64,000 bases of DNA, from assembly GCF_003991355.1 (NCBI RefSeq), contig NZ_RCSU01000001.1, positions 124,001 through 188,000 on the forward strand, written 5' to 3'. Source of the DNA: Pseudoflavitalea rhizosphaerae. Its GTDB lineage: Bacteria; Bacteroidota; Bacteroidia; Chitinophagales; Chitinophagaceae. The position numbers and the translations under genes are program-made. The first letter of the stretch is position 1, and each line of letters starts with the position of its first letter. Below, in pieces: positions 1 through 8,415 of the stretch. Under the pieces are notes generated by a model. The model was given only the letters and a program-made list of their open reading frames with translations. It made no database searches and had not been told where the DNA came from.

Positions 1-200
1 TTTCCGGGTACAGAGGTCTTCACTGTGAAGATTAGGAAATTGCCTTCTGTTCCGTTGAAGGTCACATCAATCATGGGAGCAACAGGATCAGTGGTGTTAG
101 CGGCAGCCAGGGGTTGGGTCTGTACTGCGGCAAATCCATTCGCTGCAAAAAACATTGAACTGATCAGGAGAAGGTTGTACAACCATTTTGTGGTTTTCAT
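1..200 (-). CDS. Secreted protein, N-terminal part (runs off the left edge)
   Basis: Reading the minus strand from the ATG at 198-200 gives an open frame to the window edge (about 66 codons) that starts MKTTKWLYNLLLISSMFFAA and continues NGFAAVQTQPLAAANTTD. This is a typical Sec signal peptide with an AxA-like cleavage region (around NGFA-AVQ), followed by a stretch with beta-rich character (IDVTFNGTEGNFLIFTVKTS). The protein is therefore probably exported to the periplasm or cell surface. Too little is present to name a family. The C-terminal part lies outside the window. Confidence 0.6.
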   Translation of the reverse strand, partial: MKTTKWLYNLLLISSMFFAANGFAAVQTQPLAAANTTDPVAPMIDVTFNGTEGNFLIFTVKTSVPG

Positions 201-553
201 AATCCAGTTTTTTGTTTGTGATTTGTTTTTTTTGATCACAGCACAAAATTGCGATACGTTCATTACCACAATATGACCTGATATTAAAGGATACGTTAAG
301 AAATAAAAATGCGCGGAAACATGTAACCGGTGTGGATTTTCTTGCTCATACATTATGAAACAAAAAAAATACTCCGTTCTAAATAATCATGCCATCGTTT
401 TTTTATTCACCAAAAATATTTATGGCACAGTCATTGTTTTCTTGCAACACAGAACTAACCACCCCACCTGCTCTAACGTGTGAATGAAAATGTTGAAGAA
501 AGATTGTTGAAGAAAATAGCAAACCATTTTTATTAACCTATAATTTTTCATTT
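201..553. other. Intergenic region between divergent genes
   Basis: This AT-rich gap separates the minus-strand secreted protein from the plus-strand gene at 554. It should hold both promoters, since the genes diverge, but I see no exact TAnnTTTG box that I would assign. No RNA gene, repeat or convincing small ORF is visible. Confidence 0.5.
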
Positions 554-871
554 ATGAAAAGCATCAAGGTAAGCTTGGTAGCGCTCACTATTGCTACCGC
601 TGGATTATTTGCGTTCAAAGGCATCCAAACAGGATCCATCAAAGGAACAGTATCTCCTGCAGACGGCGCTGAGCGCGTGTGGGCATTGTCCGGAACTGAT
701 ACGCTGAAAGCGACAGTTGAGTCAGGTGCATTCACGATCACCGGCGCAAAAGCAGGTACTTACAGAGTGATTGTAGAAGCTAAACCACCTTATAAGAATG
801 CTGCTAAGGATGGTGTAACAGTTACTGATGGTCAACCTACCGATGTTGGCGAAATCAAACTGGAACAATAA
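554..871 (+). CDS. Small secreted carboxypeptidase-regulatory-like beta-sandwich protein
   Basis: The 105-aa product begins with a signal peptide (MKSIKVSLVALTIATAGLFA, cleavage near residue 20-22). The rest resembles one carboxypeptidase regulatory-like/prealbumin-type beta-sandwich: it opens with GSIKGTVSPADGAERVWAL, has a GAFTITGAKAGTYRVIVEA core, and ends VTVTDGQPTDVGEIKLEQ. That spacing (GxVxxxDG ... GxFxFxxLxxGxYxxxVxA ... GxxxxxxxIxL) is the family pattern. In Bacteroidota this fold is usually an N-terminal module of large surface proteins; here it stands alone. Its ligand or partner cannot be inferred. A terminator follows at 905, so the gene appears monocistronic. Confidence 0.75.
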   Translation: MKSIKVSLVALTIATAGLFAFKGIQTGSIKGTVSPADGAERVWALSGTDTLKATVESGAFTITGAKAGTYRVIVEAKPPYKNAAKDGVTVTDGQPTDVGEIKLEQ

Positions 872-904
872 GCAGTTCCTATAATTTTCCTCTTTGCAAA
901 AAGG

Positions 905-935
905 AAAACAGTGCATCGCGCTGTTTTTCTTTTTT
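905..935 (+). terminator. Rho-independent terminator after the small beta-sandwich gene
   Basis: A stem AAAACAGTGC (905-914) pairs with GCGCTGTTTT (918-927) through one G-U pair around an ATC loop and runs into a T-rich tract to 935. It lies 33 nt past the stop at 871. It also argues against the GTG at 911 as the start of the next gene, because that codon falls inside the hairpin. Confidence 0.75.
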
Positions 936-961
936 ATGCTCATCTGTTTGTAGATTGCAGG

Positions 962-2413
962 ATGCAACAGCCTCCCATCCTACAACTGATCGATGTTTCC
1001 GTAAAGCTCGGTGCACAGCAGGTACTGGCCGGCATTACCTTCAGCATCCATAACGGTGAGCAATGGGCGCTTATTGGAGATTCAGGCAGCGGCAAGACCG
1101 TTCTCGCCCAAACCATTGCAGGTCGCCACTTCTACAGCGGGCATATCCGGGCTGCATTTGGTACGCCGGAAACCTATCATCACCAGATAGTGCTGGTGGA
1201 ACAACAACACAAATTCAAAGCACGCAACAATACGAACAACCTGTATTACCAGCAGCGTTACAATTCATTTGATGCGGAAGATACCATCACTGCCGCTGAA
1301 GCGCTCGGTGTTGCTATTGACTTACCACATGTTGCAGCTATTATTTCCACACTGCAATTGCAACAGTTACTGCATGAACCGATCATCCAACTCAGCAACG
1401 GCGAGAATAAGAGATTGCAGATTGCGAAAGCATTGTTGCAGCAACCATCCTTTCTCATTCTCGATAACCCTTTTCTGGGACTCGATACACATGGCCGCGC
1501 CATCCTGAACGAGATCTTAACCAGGCTCAGTGAACAAAAGATCCCGTTCCTGCTCATCACCACGCCGCATGAGATCCCTGCCTGCATCACGCATGTGGCT
1601 ACGCTTTCATTGGGCAACCTGGTTACCGCGCTTCCTAAAGCAGAGTATATTCCACCGGTTCAGCAACAGCTGCCTGCATTCTCGCCGGAACTCCTGCGAT
1701 CTTTGATACAACCTGTAAAAGCGGAATTTACATTCGCTATCAGGTTGAAAAATGTAAATGTGAGCTATGAAGGAAAACAGATCCTGAAAAATATCAACTG
1801 GGAAGTGAGAAAGGGAGAACACTGGAGTGTAGCCGGACCAAATGGCGCCGGCAAATCCACCTTACTGAGCCTGCTCACCGGAGATAACCCTCTCGCCTAT
1901 GCGAATGAAATATATCTGTTCGACAGAAGAAGAGGCAGCGGGGAAAGTATTTGGGATATCAAGAAAAGGATCGGCTATGTTTCGCCGGAACTCCACCTTC
2001 ACTTTGACCCGCTGGCCACCACTTTCCAGGCCGTAGCAAGCGGGCTTTTCGATACTATCGGATTGTTCAGGCAACTGAGCACAGAAACCGAAGCACTGGT
2101 GATGCAATGGCTGAAATTATTTGAACTGGATAAGAAAGCACACCGGTTGTTGAATATGCTTTCCGCAGGAGAACAGCGCCTCGCATTGCTGGCGCGCGCC
2201 CTCATCAAGAACCCACCAGTATTGATTTTGGACGAACCATGCCAGGGACTGGATGAAATCACCACTGCACGCTTCCGGCAATCCGTAAACGAGATCTGCT
2301 TATTGTCAGGTACTACCCTGCTGTATGTAAGCCATTACCAGCAGGAATGGCCGGAGTGTATCGATAAACATCTATCATTGAATAAGGGCGAAGCCAGTAT
2401 CAGTTACTCATAG
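962..2413 (+). CDS. Twin-NBD ABC ATPase, ModF/PhrA-like
   Basis: This 483-aa protein holds two ABC nucleotide-binding domains and no membrane segment. NBD1 has Walker A GDSGSGKT (39-46), a signature-like LSNGE (144-148) and Walker B LILDNP (165-170). NBD2 has Walker A GPNGAGKST (292-300), LSAGEQ (400-405) and LILDEP (421-426). In NBD1 the catalytic Glu after the Walker B Asp is Asn169, so that site should hydrolyse ATP poorly; NBD2 looks intact. The order and length fit the ModF/PhrA-like cytoplasmic ABC proteins, whose role is poorly defined, rather than ABC-F factors, as there is no charged linker between domains. I chose ATG 962; an in-frame GTG at 911 lies inside a terminator. The 3' end overlaps the convergent ABC-F gene by 6 nt. 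Confidence 0.8.
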   Translation: MQQPPILQLIDVSVKLGAQQVLAGITFSIHNGEQWALIGDSGSGKTVLAQTIAGRHFYSGHIRAAFGTPETYHHQIVLVEQQHKFKARNNTNNLYYQQRYNSFDAEDTITAAEALGVAIDLPHVAAIISTLQLQQLLHEPIIQLSNGENKRLQIAKALLQQPSFLILDNPFLGLDTHGRAILNEILTRLSEQKIPFLLITTPHEIPACITHVATLSLGNLVTALPKAEYIPPVQQQLPAFSPELLRSLIQPVKAEFTFAIRLKNVNVSYEGKQILKNINWEVRKGEHWSVAGPNGAGKSTLLSLLTGDNPLAYANEIYLFDRRRGSGESIWDIKKRIGYVSPELHLHFDPLATTFQAVASGLFDTIGLFRQLSTETEALVMQWLKLFELDKKAHRLLNMLSAGEQRLALLARALIKNPPVLILDEPCQGLDEITTARFRQSVNEICLLSGTTLLYVSHYQQEWPECIDKHLSLNKGEASISYS

Positions 2414-3994
2414 AGCAATCTTTCTTTCCACATTTATCTCTTTCAGAAAATAAGCATCGTGCGAGACTACCAGCAGCGTTCCTTCATACTCGTTGATTGC
2501 TGTGGTAAGGATAGCAATATTCTGAATATCCAGGTTATTGGTCGGTTCGTCCAAAACTATCAGGTCCGGCGCTTCGCCGCTGATGGTCAAACAACATAAC
2601 ATCAGCCGCATTTTCTCGCCGCCACTGAGCGTTGCGCAGGGTTTGTCCCAGTACTCCTGCGTGAACAGGAACCTGGTGAGCCTTATCTTTATTTCGTGTT
2701 CCTGCAACCCGGATTGATTGAACTTTTCTGCCTGCTCGAATACATTCAAACGGTCATCTATCAACGAATAATCCTGGTCTACATACAGGGCCTTGTTCAT
2801 AGCCCTGTAAATGGTCCCCGATGCGGGTTCCAGCTGCCCGAGTATCAATTTTACCAAAGATGTTTTGCCGGACCCGTTGGCGCCTGTGATCACAATCCTC
2901 TCACCGCTGTTGATCTGGAAGTTCAACGGCTCGGGCCAAAGTGGTTTTGTATGGTATTGCAGGTTTACATTTTTTGCCTCTGCAAGGATCTTCCCTTTGT
3001 GCAAACCAGAATGATCGAAGCCTATCCTCATCTTGTCTTTATCCGGTAATTCTTTCCTGAGCTCGTTCAGCTCCTGCGAGATATTTCCTGTTTTTTCCTC
3101 ATGAACTGATTTGATCCGTGCGGTGCTTTTTTCTGCATTGTTCCTGAGCGTGTTCATGGAGATGGTGGGCAGTCCTGCTTTTTCCTGTTTCTTTTTACCC
3201 CGCGCGTCGAGTTTCTGCTGACGCTCGATACTTTCTCTTTCCACTTCTTTCGCTTTGCGTAAGGCCTTCTCTTTGCTTTTTACATCCTGCGCCAGTGCGC
3301 CAGCTTCCAGTTCCTTTTGTTCCAGGTAGAAATCATAATTGCCGCCGTATTGCGTGATGCCGCGTTTGCTGAGCTCGGCTACTGTATCCAGCAGGTTCAG
3401 CAGGGTTCTGTCGTGGCTCACTACCACCATTGTGCTCCTGCTGTTTTTGATGAGCTCATACAGTTGTTGCCTGGACTGCATATCCAGGTGATTACTGGGT
3501 TCATCCAGCAGGATGATCTCCGGTTGATGAATAGCGATGCCTGCCAGGAAGACCTTTGTTTTTTGTCCACCGCTGAGCGATGCCAGGGATTGATCAAACT
3601 CAAGCCCTGCCAGTCCCCAATGGGCAAGCGCTTCACGGGCTCTTTCTTCGATGGTCCAGTCGTCGTCCAGAATAGTGAGATTTGCTTCTGTGACCTGTCC
3701 GGCAAGGATCTCCTGCAATGCTTTCAATTTACTTTCTATCTGCAGCGCAGCAGCTACGGAGAGATGATTGAACTGACCGAATACCTGTGGCATGTAGTAA
3801 GACCTGGAATCAGCCACCATATTACCTTCCGTGGGAACCAGCTGCCCTGCCATGATACGCAGCAAGGTTGATTTACCCGCTCCATTGTTGCCGATCAATG
3901 CCAGTTTCTGATGAGCGCCGATATTGAACTGAATATTGCTGAACAACACATCCTTATTGGGATGCATATAAGTCACTTGCTGTAAGGATAACAT
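2408..3994 (-). CDS. ABC-F family ATPase (ribosome-associated translation factor type)
   Basis: The 528-aa product has two ABC ATPase domains joined by a long charged linker, the ABC-F layout. NBD1 shows Walker A GNNGAGKST (35-43), signature LSGGQK and Walker B IILLDEPSNHLD. NBD2 shows GANGSGKTS, LSGGEK and LIVLDEPTNNLD. The linker region is rich in Lys/Glu (KSKEKALRKAKEVERESIER, then DARGKKKQEKAG), as expected for the arm that reaches the ribosomal P-site region. ABC-F proteins lack membrane domains and either tune translation or protect the ribosome from antibiotics; which applies here cannot be told. Both catalytic glutamates are present, unlike in the facing neighbour. It may be transcribed alone. 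Confidence 0.88.
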   Translation of the reverse strand: MLSLQQVTYMHPNKDVLFSNIQFNIGAHQKLALIGNNGAGKSTLLRIMAGQLVPTEGNMVADSRSYYMPQVFGQFNHLSVAAALQIESKLKALQEILAGQVTEANLTILDDDWTIEERAREALAHWGLAGLEFDQSLASLSGGQKTKVFLAGIAIHQPEIILLDEPSNHLDMQSRQQLYELIKNSRSTMVVVSHDRTLLNLLDTVAELSKRGITQYGGNYDFYLEQKELEAGALAQDVKSKEKALRKAKEVERESIERQQKLDARGKKKQEKAGLPTISMNTLRNNAEKSTARIKSVHEEKTGNISQELNELRKELPDKDKMRIGFDHSGLHKGKILAEAKNVNLQYHTKPLWPEPLNFQINSGERIVITGANGSGKTSLVKLILGQLEPASGTIYRAMNKALYVDQDYSLIDDRLNVFEQAEKFNQSGLQEHEIKIRLTRFLFTQEYWDKPCATLSGGEKMRLMLCCLTISGEAPDLIVLDEPTNNLDIQNIAILTTAINEYEGTLLVVSHDAYFLKEINVERKIAL

Positions 3995-4131
3995 AATTTC
4001 TTTCTTCAGGAGTGAGAAATGTAAATGGCCCGTAAGCCGGATACCTGTCTGATTTGTTGAAAGAAATTAAATTCTACATGGAGATTATCAATTGTAAGAG
4101 TCACAAAATTACGGGGAACTTTGTAAAAAAC

Positions 4132-4161
4132 AAAACAGGCTCGCGAATGCGAACCTGTTTT
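4132..4161 (-). terminator. Terminator of the GNAT gene
   Basis: AAAACAGGCTCGC (4132-4144) pairs with GCGAACCTGTTTT (4149-4161), a 13-bp stem with one G-U pair and a 4-nt loop. On the minus strand the stem is followed by a T-rich stretch (complement of 4120-4132). It lies just past the GNAT stop at 4168. Confidence 0.8.
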
Positions 4162-4167
4162 TCCATA

Positions 4168-4683
4168 TTAGCTTGTAACATTGAAGCTATCATCATATTC
4201 CACAGTCCCTTCCGGTATATTTCCAGTAAATGAAAGAACCTGGAAATACTCAGCAGGGGCATGCAGGTACTGCAAACGGTCATCGGTACTGAATCCGAAG
4301 CGGCCATAATAAGAAGGCTCGCCAAGCACTACACAGCCGGCAGCATGCATTTCCTTCAAAGCATCGATAGCTGCCCTGATGAGGCCGGAACCCACGCCAG
4401 ATCCCTGTTTGGAAGGGGCCACCGATACGGGCCCCAATCCATACCAGCCTGAACGTCCTGATGAAACAGTTACAGGCGATATTGCAATATGTCCTATCAA
4501 ATCACCCTCATCCTCTGCAACCAGGGAAACTGTCAGTTGACCACTTATGCGCAGGGCTTTGATGATGAACGATTCTGTTCCACTGCTATATGCTGCGGAG
4601 GCAAACGCCGCCTTTGTTACCTGATCGATAGCATCGATATCAGAAGGCTCTTCCCTCCTGATAGTATAATTATATTTGTGCAT
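4168..4683 (-). CDS. GNAT family N-acetyltransferase, YhbS-like
   Basis: The 171-aa protein matches the acetyl-CoA-binding GNAT fold: an N-terminal YTIRREEPSDIDAIDQVTKA segment, the beta4 strand VSVAPSKQGSGVGSGLIRAA containing the Q/RxxGxG/A pyrophosphate loop (QGSGVG), and a C-terminal VVLGEPSYYGRFGFS motif. The LGxPxYYxRFGF signature is characteristic of the YhbS subgroup. These enzymes transfer acetyl from acetyl-CoA to an amine; the acceptor is unknown here. ATG 4683 is used; a GTG one codon upstream also opens the frame. It is monocistronic, with its own terminator at 4132-4161. Confidence 0.85.
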   Translation of the reverse strand: MHKYNYTIRREEPSDIDAIDQVTKAAFASAAYSSGTESFIIKALRISGQLTVSLVAEDEGDLIGHIAISPVTVSSGRSGWYGLGPVSVAPSKQGSGVGSGLIRAAIDALKEMHAAGCVVLGEPSYYGRFGFSTDDRLQYLHAPAEYFQVLSFTGNIPEGTVEYDDSFNVTS

Positions 4684-4881
4684 CACTGTTAGAGTTGAAT
4701 AAAAATAAGAGAGTACTCCTCTGCTAAATCAGCAGAGGCCATGAATAAAATTCTCAGTTGAAGATGTAATTACCTCTAATGGTAATTACTGTAATACAAT
4801 ATCCATCATACGCTCAAATTGAAGAAAAGTGGAATTCCATCCGAAAATAAAGAAAACGGAGGGAATGGCATTTCAATACAT

Positions 4882-4903
4882 AAAAAAAGCGGCCGAAGCC
4901 GCT
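4882..4903 (-). terminator. Terminator of tRNA-Lys
   Basis: A 6-bp GC-rich stem AGCGGC (4888-4893) / GCCGCT (4898-4903) with a CGAA tetraloop is followed, on the minus strand, by seven T (complement of 4882-4888). It starts right after the encoded CCA end of the tRNA. Confidence 0.85.
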
Positions 4904-4904
4904 C

Positions 4905-4981
4905 TGGTGACCCCCCTGGGGCTCGAACCCAGGACCTACTGATTAAGAGTCAGTAGCTCTAACCAACTGAGCTAGGGAGTC
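4905..4981 (-). tRNA. tRNA-Lys (anticodon CTT)
   Basis: On the minus strand the 77-nt cloverleaf reads GACTCCC as 5' acceptor strand, pairing with GGGGGTC (one T-G pair), then discriminator A and an encoded CCA (4905-4907). The anticodon arm is ACTGA-CTCTTAA-TCAGT, giving anticodon CTT for Lys. The T arm is CTGGG-TTCGAGC-CCCAG and the D arm holds AGTTGGTTA. All stems close. Confidence 0.95.
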
Positions 4982-4991
4982 AGATGGGTTG

Positions 4992-4999
4992 CAAAAATA
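4992..4999 (-). promoter_or_regulatory. -7 box for tRNA-Lys
   Basis: The minus strand reads TATTTTTG, an exact match to the Bacteroidota TAnnTTTG -7 element, ending 11 nt before the tRNA 5' end. No clear -33 TTG sits at the expected spacing, so the call rests on this box and its position. Confidence 0.5.
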
Positions 5000-5078
5000 A
5001 ACAAAGTAGTAATATCTACCTAATAGTTTACAAATATTTTGCACCCAAGATATTAAGCCTCAGTGTCTGAGGAAATAA

Positions 5079-5528
5079 TCAAGCATCTGGTATTTCTGGT
5101 TCTACCAGTTTGGCAAGTTTCTCCAGCGATTCCTGCCAGCCCAAATAACACATTTCAACCGGGATCTGAGCAGGAATTCCCTCCTGGGTGATCTTTATTT
5201 CCGTACCGGCAATATTCTTATTGAGAGAAACAGTAGTGATCATTTCACCCGGCAGATTGGGGTCGTCGAACTTATCAGAATATTTTAAGAATTCATTCGG
5301 CCTGAGCTCGAGATATTCTCCACCAAATGAATGACTGTTGCCGGTTGAAAAATTCTGGAAAGACATCTTAAACGTTCCTCCTTTCTCCACTTTCATTTCA
5401 TGAACGGTACAAAGAAATCCATAAGGAGGCAACCAGGCAGCCATTGCAGCAGCTTCCGTAAATGCACGGTATACCTTTTCAGGCGAAGTTTTTATTACCC
5501 TGTGTAATGAAACAGCATTGCTAGACAT
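5079..5528 (-). CDS. SRPBCC / AHSA1-domain protein
   Basis: The 149-aa product matches the activator-of-Hsp90-ATPase-like (AHSA1) branch of the SRPBCC superfamily. It opens with LHRVIKTSPEKVYRAFTEA and AAAMAAWLPPYGF, the usual helix-grip start in which a terminus of the first helix carries the W near the cavity. It continues with GGTFKMSFQNF and GGEYLELRPNEFLKYSDKF, and closes with GWQESLEKLAKLVEP, the family GWxxxLxxL helix. Such proteins bind small hydrophobic ligands; many appear as stress-linked or antibiotic-related single genes. There is no signal peptide, so it is cytosolic. Its ligand is unknown and it does not form an obvious operon. Confidence 0.85.
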   Translation of the reverse strand: MSSNAVSLHRVIKTSPEKVYRAFTEAAAMAAWLPPYGFLCTVHEMKVEKGGTFKMSFQNFSTGNSHSFGGEYLELRPNEFLKYSDKFDDPNLPGEMITTVSLNKNIAGTEIKITQEGIPAQIPVEMCYLGWQESLEKLAKLVEPEIPDA

Positions 5529-5789
5529 AAGATAAATATTTATTCCTACTCATCTGGCTTTTCGGTACCGCCCGTTTTTGTAGTGGTCACTGCTCCACTT
5601 TTTACTAATCTGATAGAACAAAGTTAAAACCTGCAGACTTCTCAAATCAGGTGTACTTGCGGCAATATGGAGGTGGTTTGCGGCTACCACTTCACCTGAG
5701 CCGCGCAGACAAGCAAAATGAGCTATGGAAGAAAACAGCCCCCTGCACCCTGGCCGATCTTTGTATCCTCATTTTAAAAAAACAGTACA

Positions 5790-6755
5790 ATGATCTCAAA
5801 GATTGCTTTAGGAAAGAACGGACCAATTGTGTCGAAGCTCGGATTAGGTTGTATGCGCATGTCTTCCGTATGGGGAGGTGAAACGAAGGATGAAAGCGAA
5901 AGCATCGCCACCATTCAATCAGCACTGGACAATGGTATCAACTTTTTGAACACAGGAGATTTCTATGGAAGCGGCCACAATGAGCTACTGGTAGGGAAAG
6001 CCATCAAAGGAAGAAGGGACGATGCATTTATCAGTGTAAAGTTTGGGGCTGTGTTTTATGGCGGCCATTTACTTGGACTGGACCTTCGTCCCATGTCCAT
6101 CAAAAACTTCATCAATTATTCCCTGGTGAGATTGGGCGTAGACACAATCGATCTCTATCAACCCTGCAGGCTTGACAACAGTGTTCCCATGGAAGATGTG
6201 ATCGGAACCGTTGCCGACCTCATCAAAGAAGGGAAAGTGCGCTATCTCGGCGTTTCTGAAATTACAGCAGATCAATTGCGCAAGGCCAATAGTATTCACC
6301 CTATAACTGCACTTGAAATAGGTTATTCCCTGGCAGACCGCCAGATTGAAAGCGACCTGCTCCCTGTTGCCTATGAGCTTGGCATCGGTGTAGTAGCCTT
6401 TGCCAATACAGCAGAAGGACTGTTAACCGGCGCAATGCAAGCACCTCTTCCTGACGATTCTTACCTTAACCATTTTTCCCGTTTTCAGGGAGAGAACCTG
6501 ATAAAGAATCTGGAAAAAGTAGAAACATTGAAACAAATGGCAAATGAAAAAGGCTACACACCGGCACAGCTGGCCATCGCCTGGGTGAACCTGCAGGGAG
6601 GCCATATCATGCCATTGGTTAGCATGAGCCGCAGATCAAGACTGCCGGAGAATATGCAGGCCATGGATATCACATTCAGCTCAGAAGAATTGAATACACT
6701 CGATACAGTATTTGCTCCGGGCGCGATTACAGGCAGCACCTATCTTCAGCGATAA
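5790..6755 (+). CDS. Aldo/keto reductase-like protein with altered catalytic tetrad
   Basis: The 321-aa protein follows the aldo/keto reductase TIM barrel: the start ISKIALGKNGPIVSKLGLG, the NTGDFYG...NELLVGKAIKG motif, SVKFG, an IDLYQPCRLD strand, IKEGKVRYLGVSE, and a C-terminal NADPH-site region. Of the Asp-Tyr-Lys-His tetrad, Tyr59 and Lys84 are present, but the Asp position is Asn54 and the His position is Cys126. A QP(A/C)R strand replacing the usual QHR strand occurs in a recognised AKR branch (recalled, not checked), so activity may persist with altered chemistry. It is followed 41 nt later by an AraC regulator, likely in one transcript. Confidence 0.8.
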   Translation: MISKIALGKNGPIVSKLGLGCMRMSSVWGGETKDESESIATIQSALDNGINFLNTGDFYGSGHNELLVGKAIKGRRDDAFISVKFGAVFYGGHLLGLDLRPMSIKNFINYSLVRLGVDTIDLYQPCRLDNSVPMEDVIGTVADLIKEGKVRYLGVSEITADQLRKANSIHPITALEIGYSLADRQIESDLLPVAYELGIGVVAFANTAEGLLTGAMQAPLPDDSYLNHFSRFQGENLIKNLEKVETLKQMANEKGYTPAQLAIAWVNLQGGHIMPLVSMSRRSRLPENMQAMDITFSSEELNTLDTVFAPGAITGSTYLQR

Positions 6756-6796
6756 CAGAATTGAACATAAGGCGTGCAGTTTTGTATTTTTATAGA

Positions 6797-7615
6797 ATGA
6801 TGAATCCAACTGAAATACTTCCGGGGGTCATTTTTTTCTCTTACTACTCCACCATGCGAAAGGAGAAATGTGCGTTCATGGAGGACAATACGCTTGTATT
6901 GCAGGTCCTTGGCCGGTTTACCCTGGAAACCGCGAATCAGAAGATATCGATGGGCGGTGGTCAGATGATGCTGATTAGAAAGAATCAACTCGGTGAGCTT
7001 ACCAAAACACCTGAGGATTTACAGGGTTATCAAACCATTGTCATTCGGCTGAAAGAAGAATTACTCAGGAAAATTGCTCTTGAAGAGCAAATAGTGATAG
7101 CTCAAAAATATACAGGCCCTTCCAACTTACTGATCCCCGGAAATGATTTCCTGCACGCTTTTTTTCAATCCACTCTTCCCTATGTACGCCATCCGGAGAA
7201 AAAGATAACCACCGAAGTAGGTATGCTCAAAGTAAAAGAAGCCGTATACCTTCTTTTGGATGCCATGCCGGAGCTGAAGGAATTTCTGTTCGATTTTTCC
7301 GAACCTCATAAAATAGACCTGGAAAAATTCATGCACAGCAATTTTCATTACAATATCCCGGTTGAGCAATTCGCAAGGCTGACAGGAAGAAGCCTTGCCG
7401 GCTTCAAGCGGGATTTTCAAAAAACTTTCGGGATGCCGCCACGGCAATGGTTACTTGAAAAACGTTTATCTGAAGCAAGGTACCTGATAGAAAAAAAGAA
7501 CAGGAAACCATCGGCCATATACCTCGACCTTGGCTTTGAAAGCCTGTCGCATTTTTCGCATTCCTTCAAAAAGAAGTTTGGCAAAGCACCTACGGAATGG
7601 CTGGCACAGTACTGA
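6797..7615 (+). CDS. AraC family transcriptional regulator
   Basis: The 272-aa product ends in a two-helix-turn-helix AraC domain: a FHYNIPVEQFARLTGRSLAG first HTH, FQKTFGMPPRQWLLEKRLSE linker helix, and a DLGFESLSHFSHSFKKKFGK second HTH ending PTEWLAQY. The N-terminal half has the pattern of the ExsA-like sensor region (MMLIRKNQLGELTKTPED). It probably controls the aldo/keto reductase gene just upstream or the SDR gene that converges from 7684; neither link can be proven from sequence. I use the ATG at 6797 (a second ATG follows at 6800); the longer frame from 6761 would start inside the upstream spacer. Confidence 0.82.
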   Translation: MMNPTEILPGVIFFSYYSTMRKEKCAFMEDNTLVLQVLGRFTLETANQKISMGGGQMMLIRKNQLGELTKTPEDLQGYQTIVIRLKEELLRKIALEEQIVIAQKYTGPSNLLIPGNDFLHAFFQSTLPYVRHPEKKITTEVGMLKVKEAVYLLLDAMPELKEFLFDFSEPHKIDLEKFMHSNFHYNIPVEQFARLTGRSLAGFKRDFQKTFGMPPRQWLLEKRLSEARYLIEKKNRKPSAIYLDLGFESLSHFSHSFKKKFGKAPTEWLAQY

Positions 7616-7683
7616 GCCTTAAAGCTGGACTGCTTTTACTATCCTGCCTTCAACATAAACACGCAAAATATTCCCGGCAATCC

Positions 7684-8415
7684 TTACCAGGCTATCTCCT
7701 CCCCCCTGAATACAAATTTTCCTGTAGGCAGATCTTCTTTCAACAGGAACTCAACTATCGGCTCAATGGCTTCCGGGATTTCCAATGGAGCATATTCACT
7801 TCCCATATCTGTTTTCACCCAGCCGGGATGAACAGCGTTCACTTTTACATTTTTATCCCTCAGAGCATTGGCCAGATGAATGGTATACATATTCAGTGCT
7901 GCCTTGCTGGCATTGTAAGCAAAAGTGCGGGCCAGCGGGTGCTGCCGTGCATGCAATTGCAATGAGCCCATATCACTGGAGATATTCAATATGCGGGAAT
8001 CAGGTGTTTGCAATAAAAAAGGCAATACCTGGTTTGTCAGTTCCACCAATCCAAAGAAATTGGTATCGAAAGTTTTCCGTAGGCGCTCTACCGCTATATC
8101 TGTAGTGGAATCTTTCATTACATCACCATCCATCATTATACCGGCATTATTAACGAGGATCTGTAAACGATAATCTGCGTGATCCAACTGTTTTACTGCA
8201 CTGCCCACTGAAGCAGGATCTGAAACATCCAGCAACAGCAATGTTGCCCGGTCAGGATTTGGCAGGGTCTGCAATGCCAATTCTCCTTTTTTCAAATCCC
8301 GCACGCCCATGAAAACGAAGTACCCTTTTTTATTAAGCTGCTTGCAAAGCTCCAGTCCCAGTCCACGGTTGGCGCCGGTGATCAGCGCTGCCCTCTTATC
8401 GATAGTATTGTGCAT
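7684..8415 (-). CDS. Short-chain dehydrogenase/reductase (SDR)
   Basis: The 243-aa protein is a classical-length SDR. It has the coenzyme motif TGANRGLG near the N terminus, LDVSDPAS for the adenine-side acid, NNAG in beta4, the active-site Ser in LNISSDMGSL, and YNASK (YxxxK) with a following AALNMY helix. A VNAVHPGWVKTDMG loop after the active site is the usual PG motif. It should catalyse NAD(P)-dependent oxidation or reduction of a carbonyl/alcohol; the acid after beta2 does not let me choose NADH or NADPH confidently. ATG 8415 fits the family N terminus; the frame extends upstream to 8466. It converges with the AraC gene. Confidence 0.9.
   Translation of the reverse strand: MHNTIDKRAALITGANRGLGLELCKQLNKKGYFVFMGVRDLKKGELALQTLPNPDRATLLLLDVSDPASVGSAVKQLDHADYRLQILVNNAGIMMDGDVMKDSTTDIAVERLRKTFDTNFFGLVELTNQVLPFLLQTPDSRILNISSDMGSLQLHARQHPLARTFAYNASKAALNMYTIHLANALRDKNVKVNAVHPGWVKTDMGSEYAPLEIPEAIEPIVEFLLKEDLPTGKFVFRGEEIAW

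Noticed and set aside
911-961. GTG 911 as start of the twin-NBD ABC gene
   Set aside because: It falls within a rho-independent terminator; ATG 962 begins at the family-typical residue.
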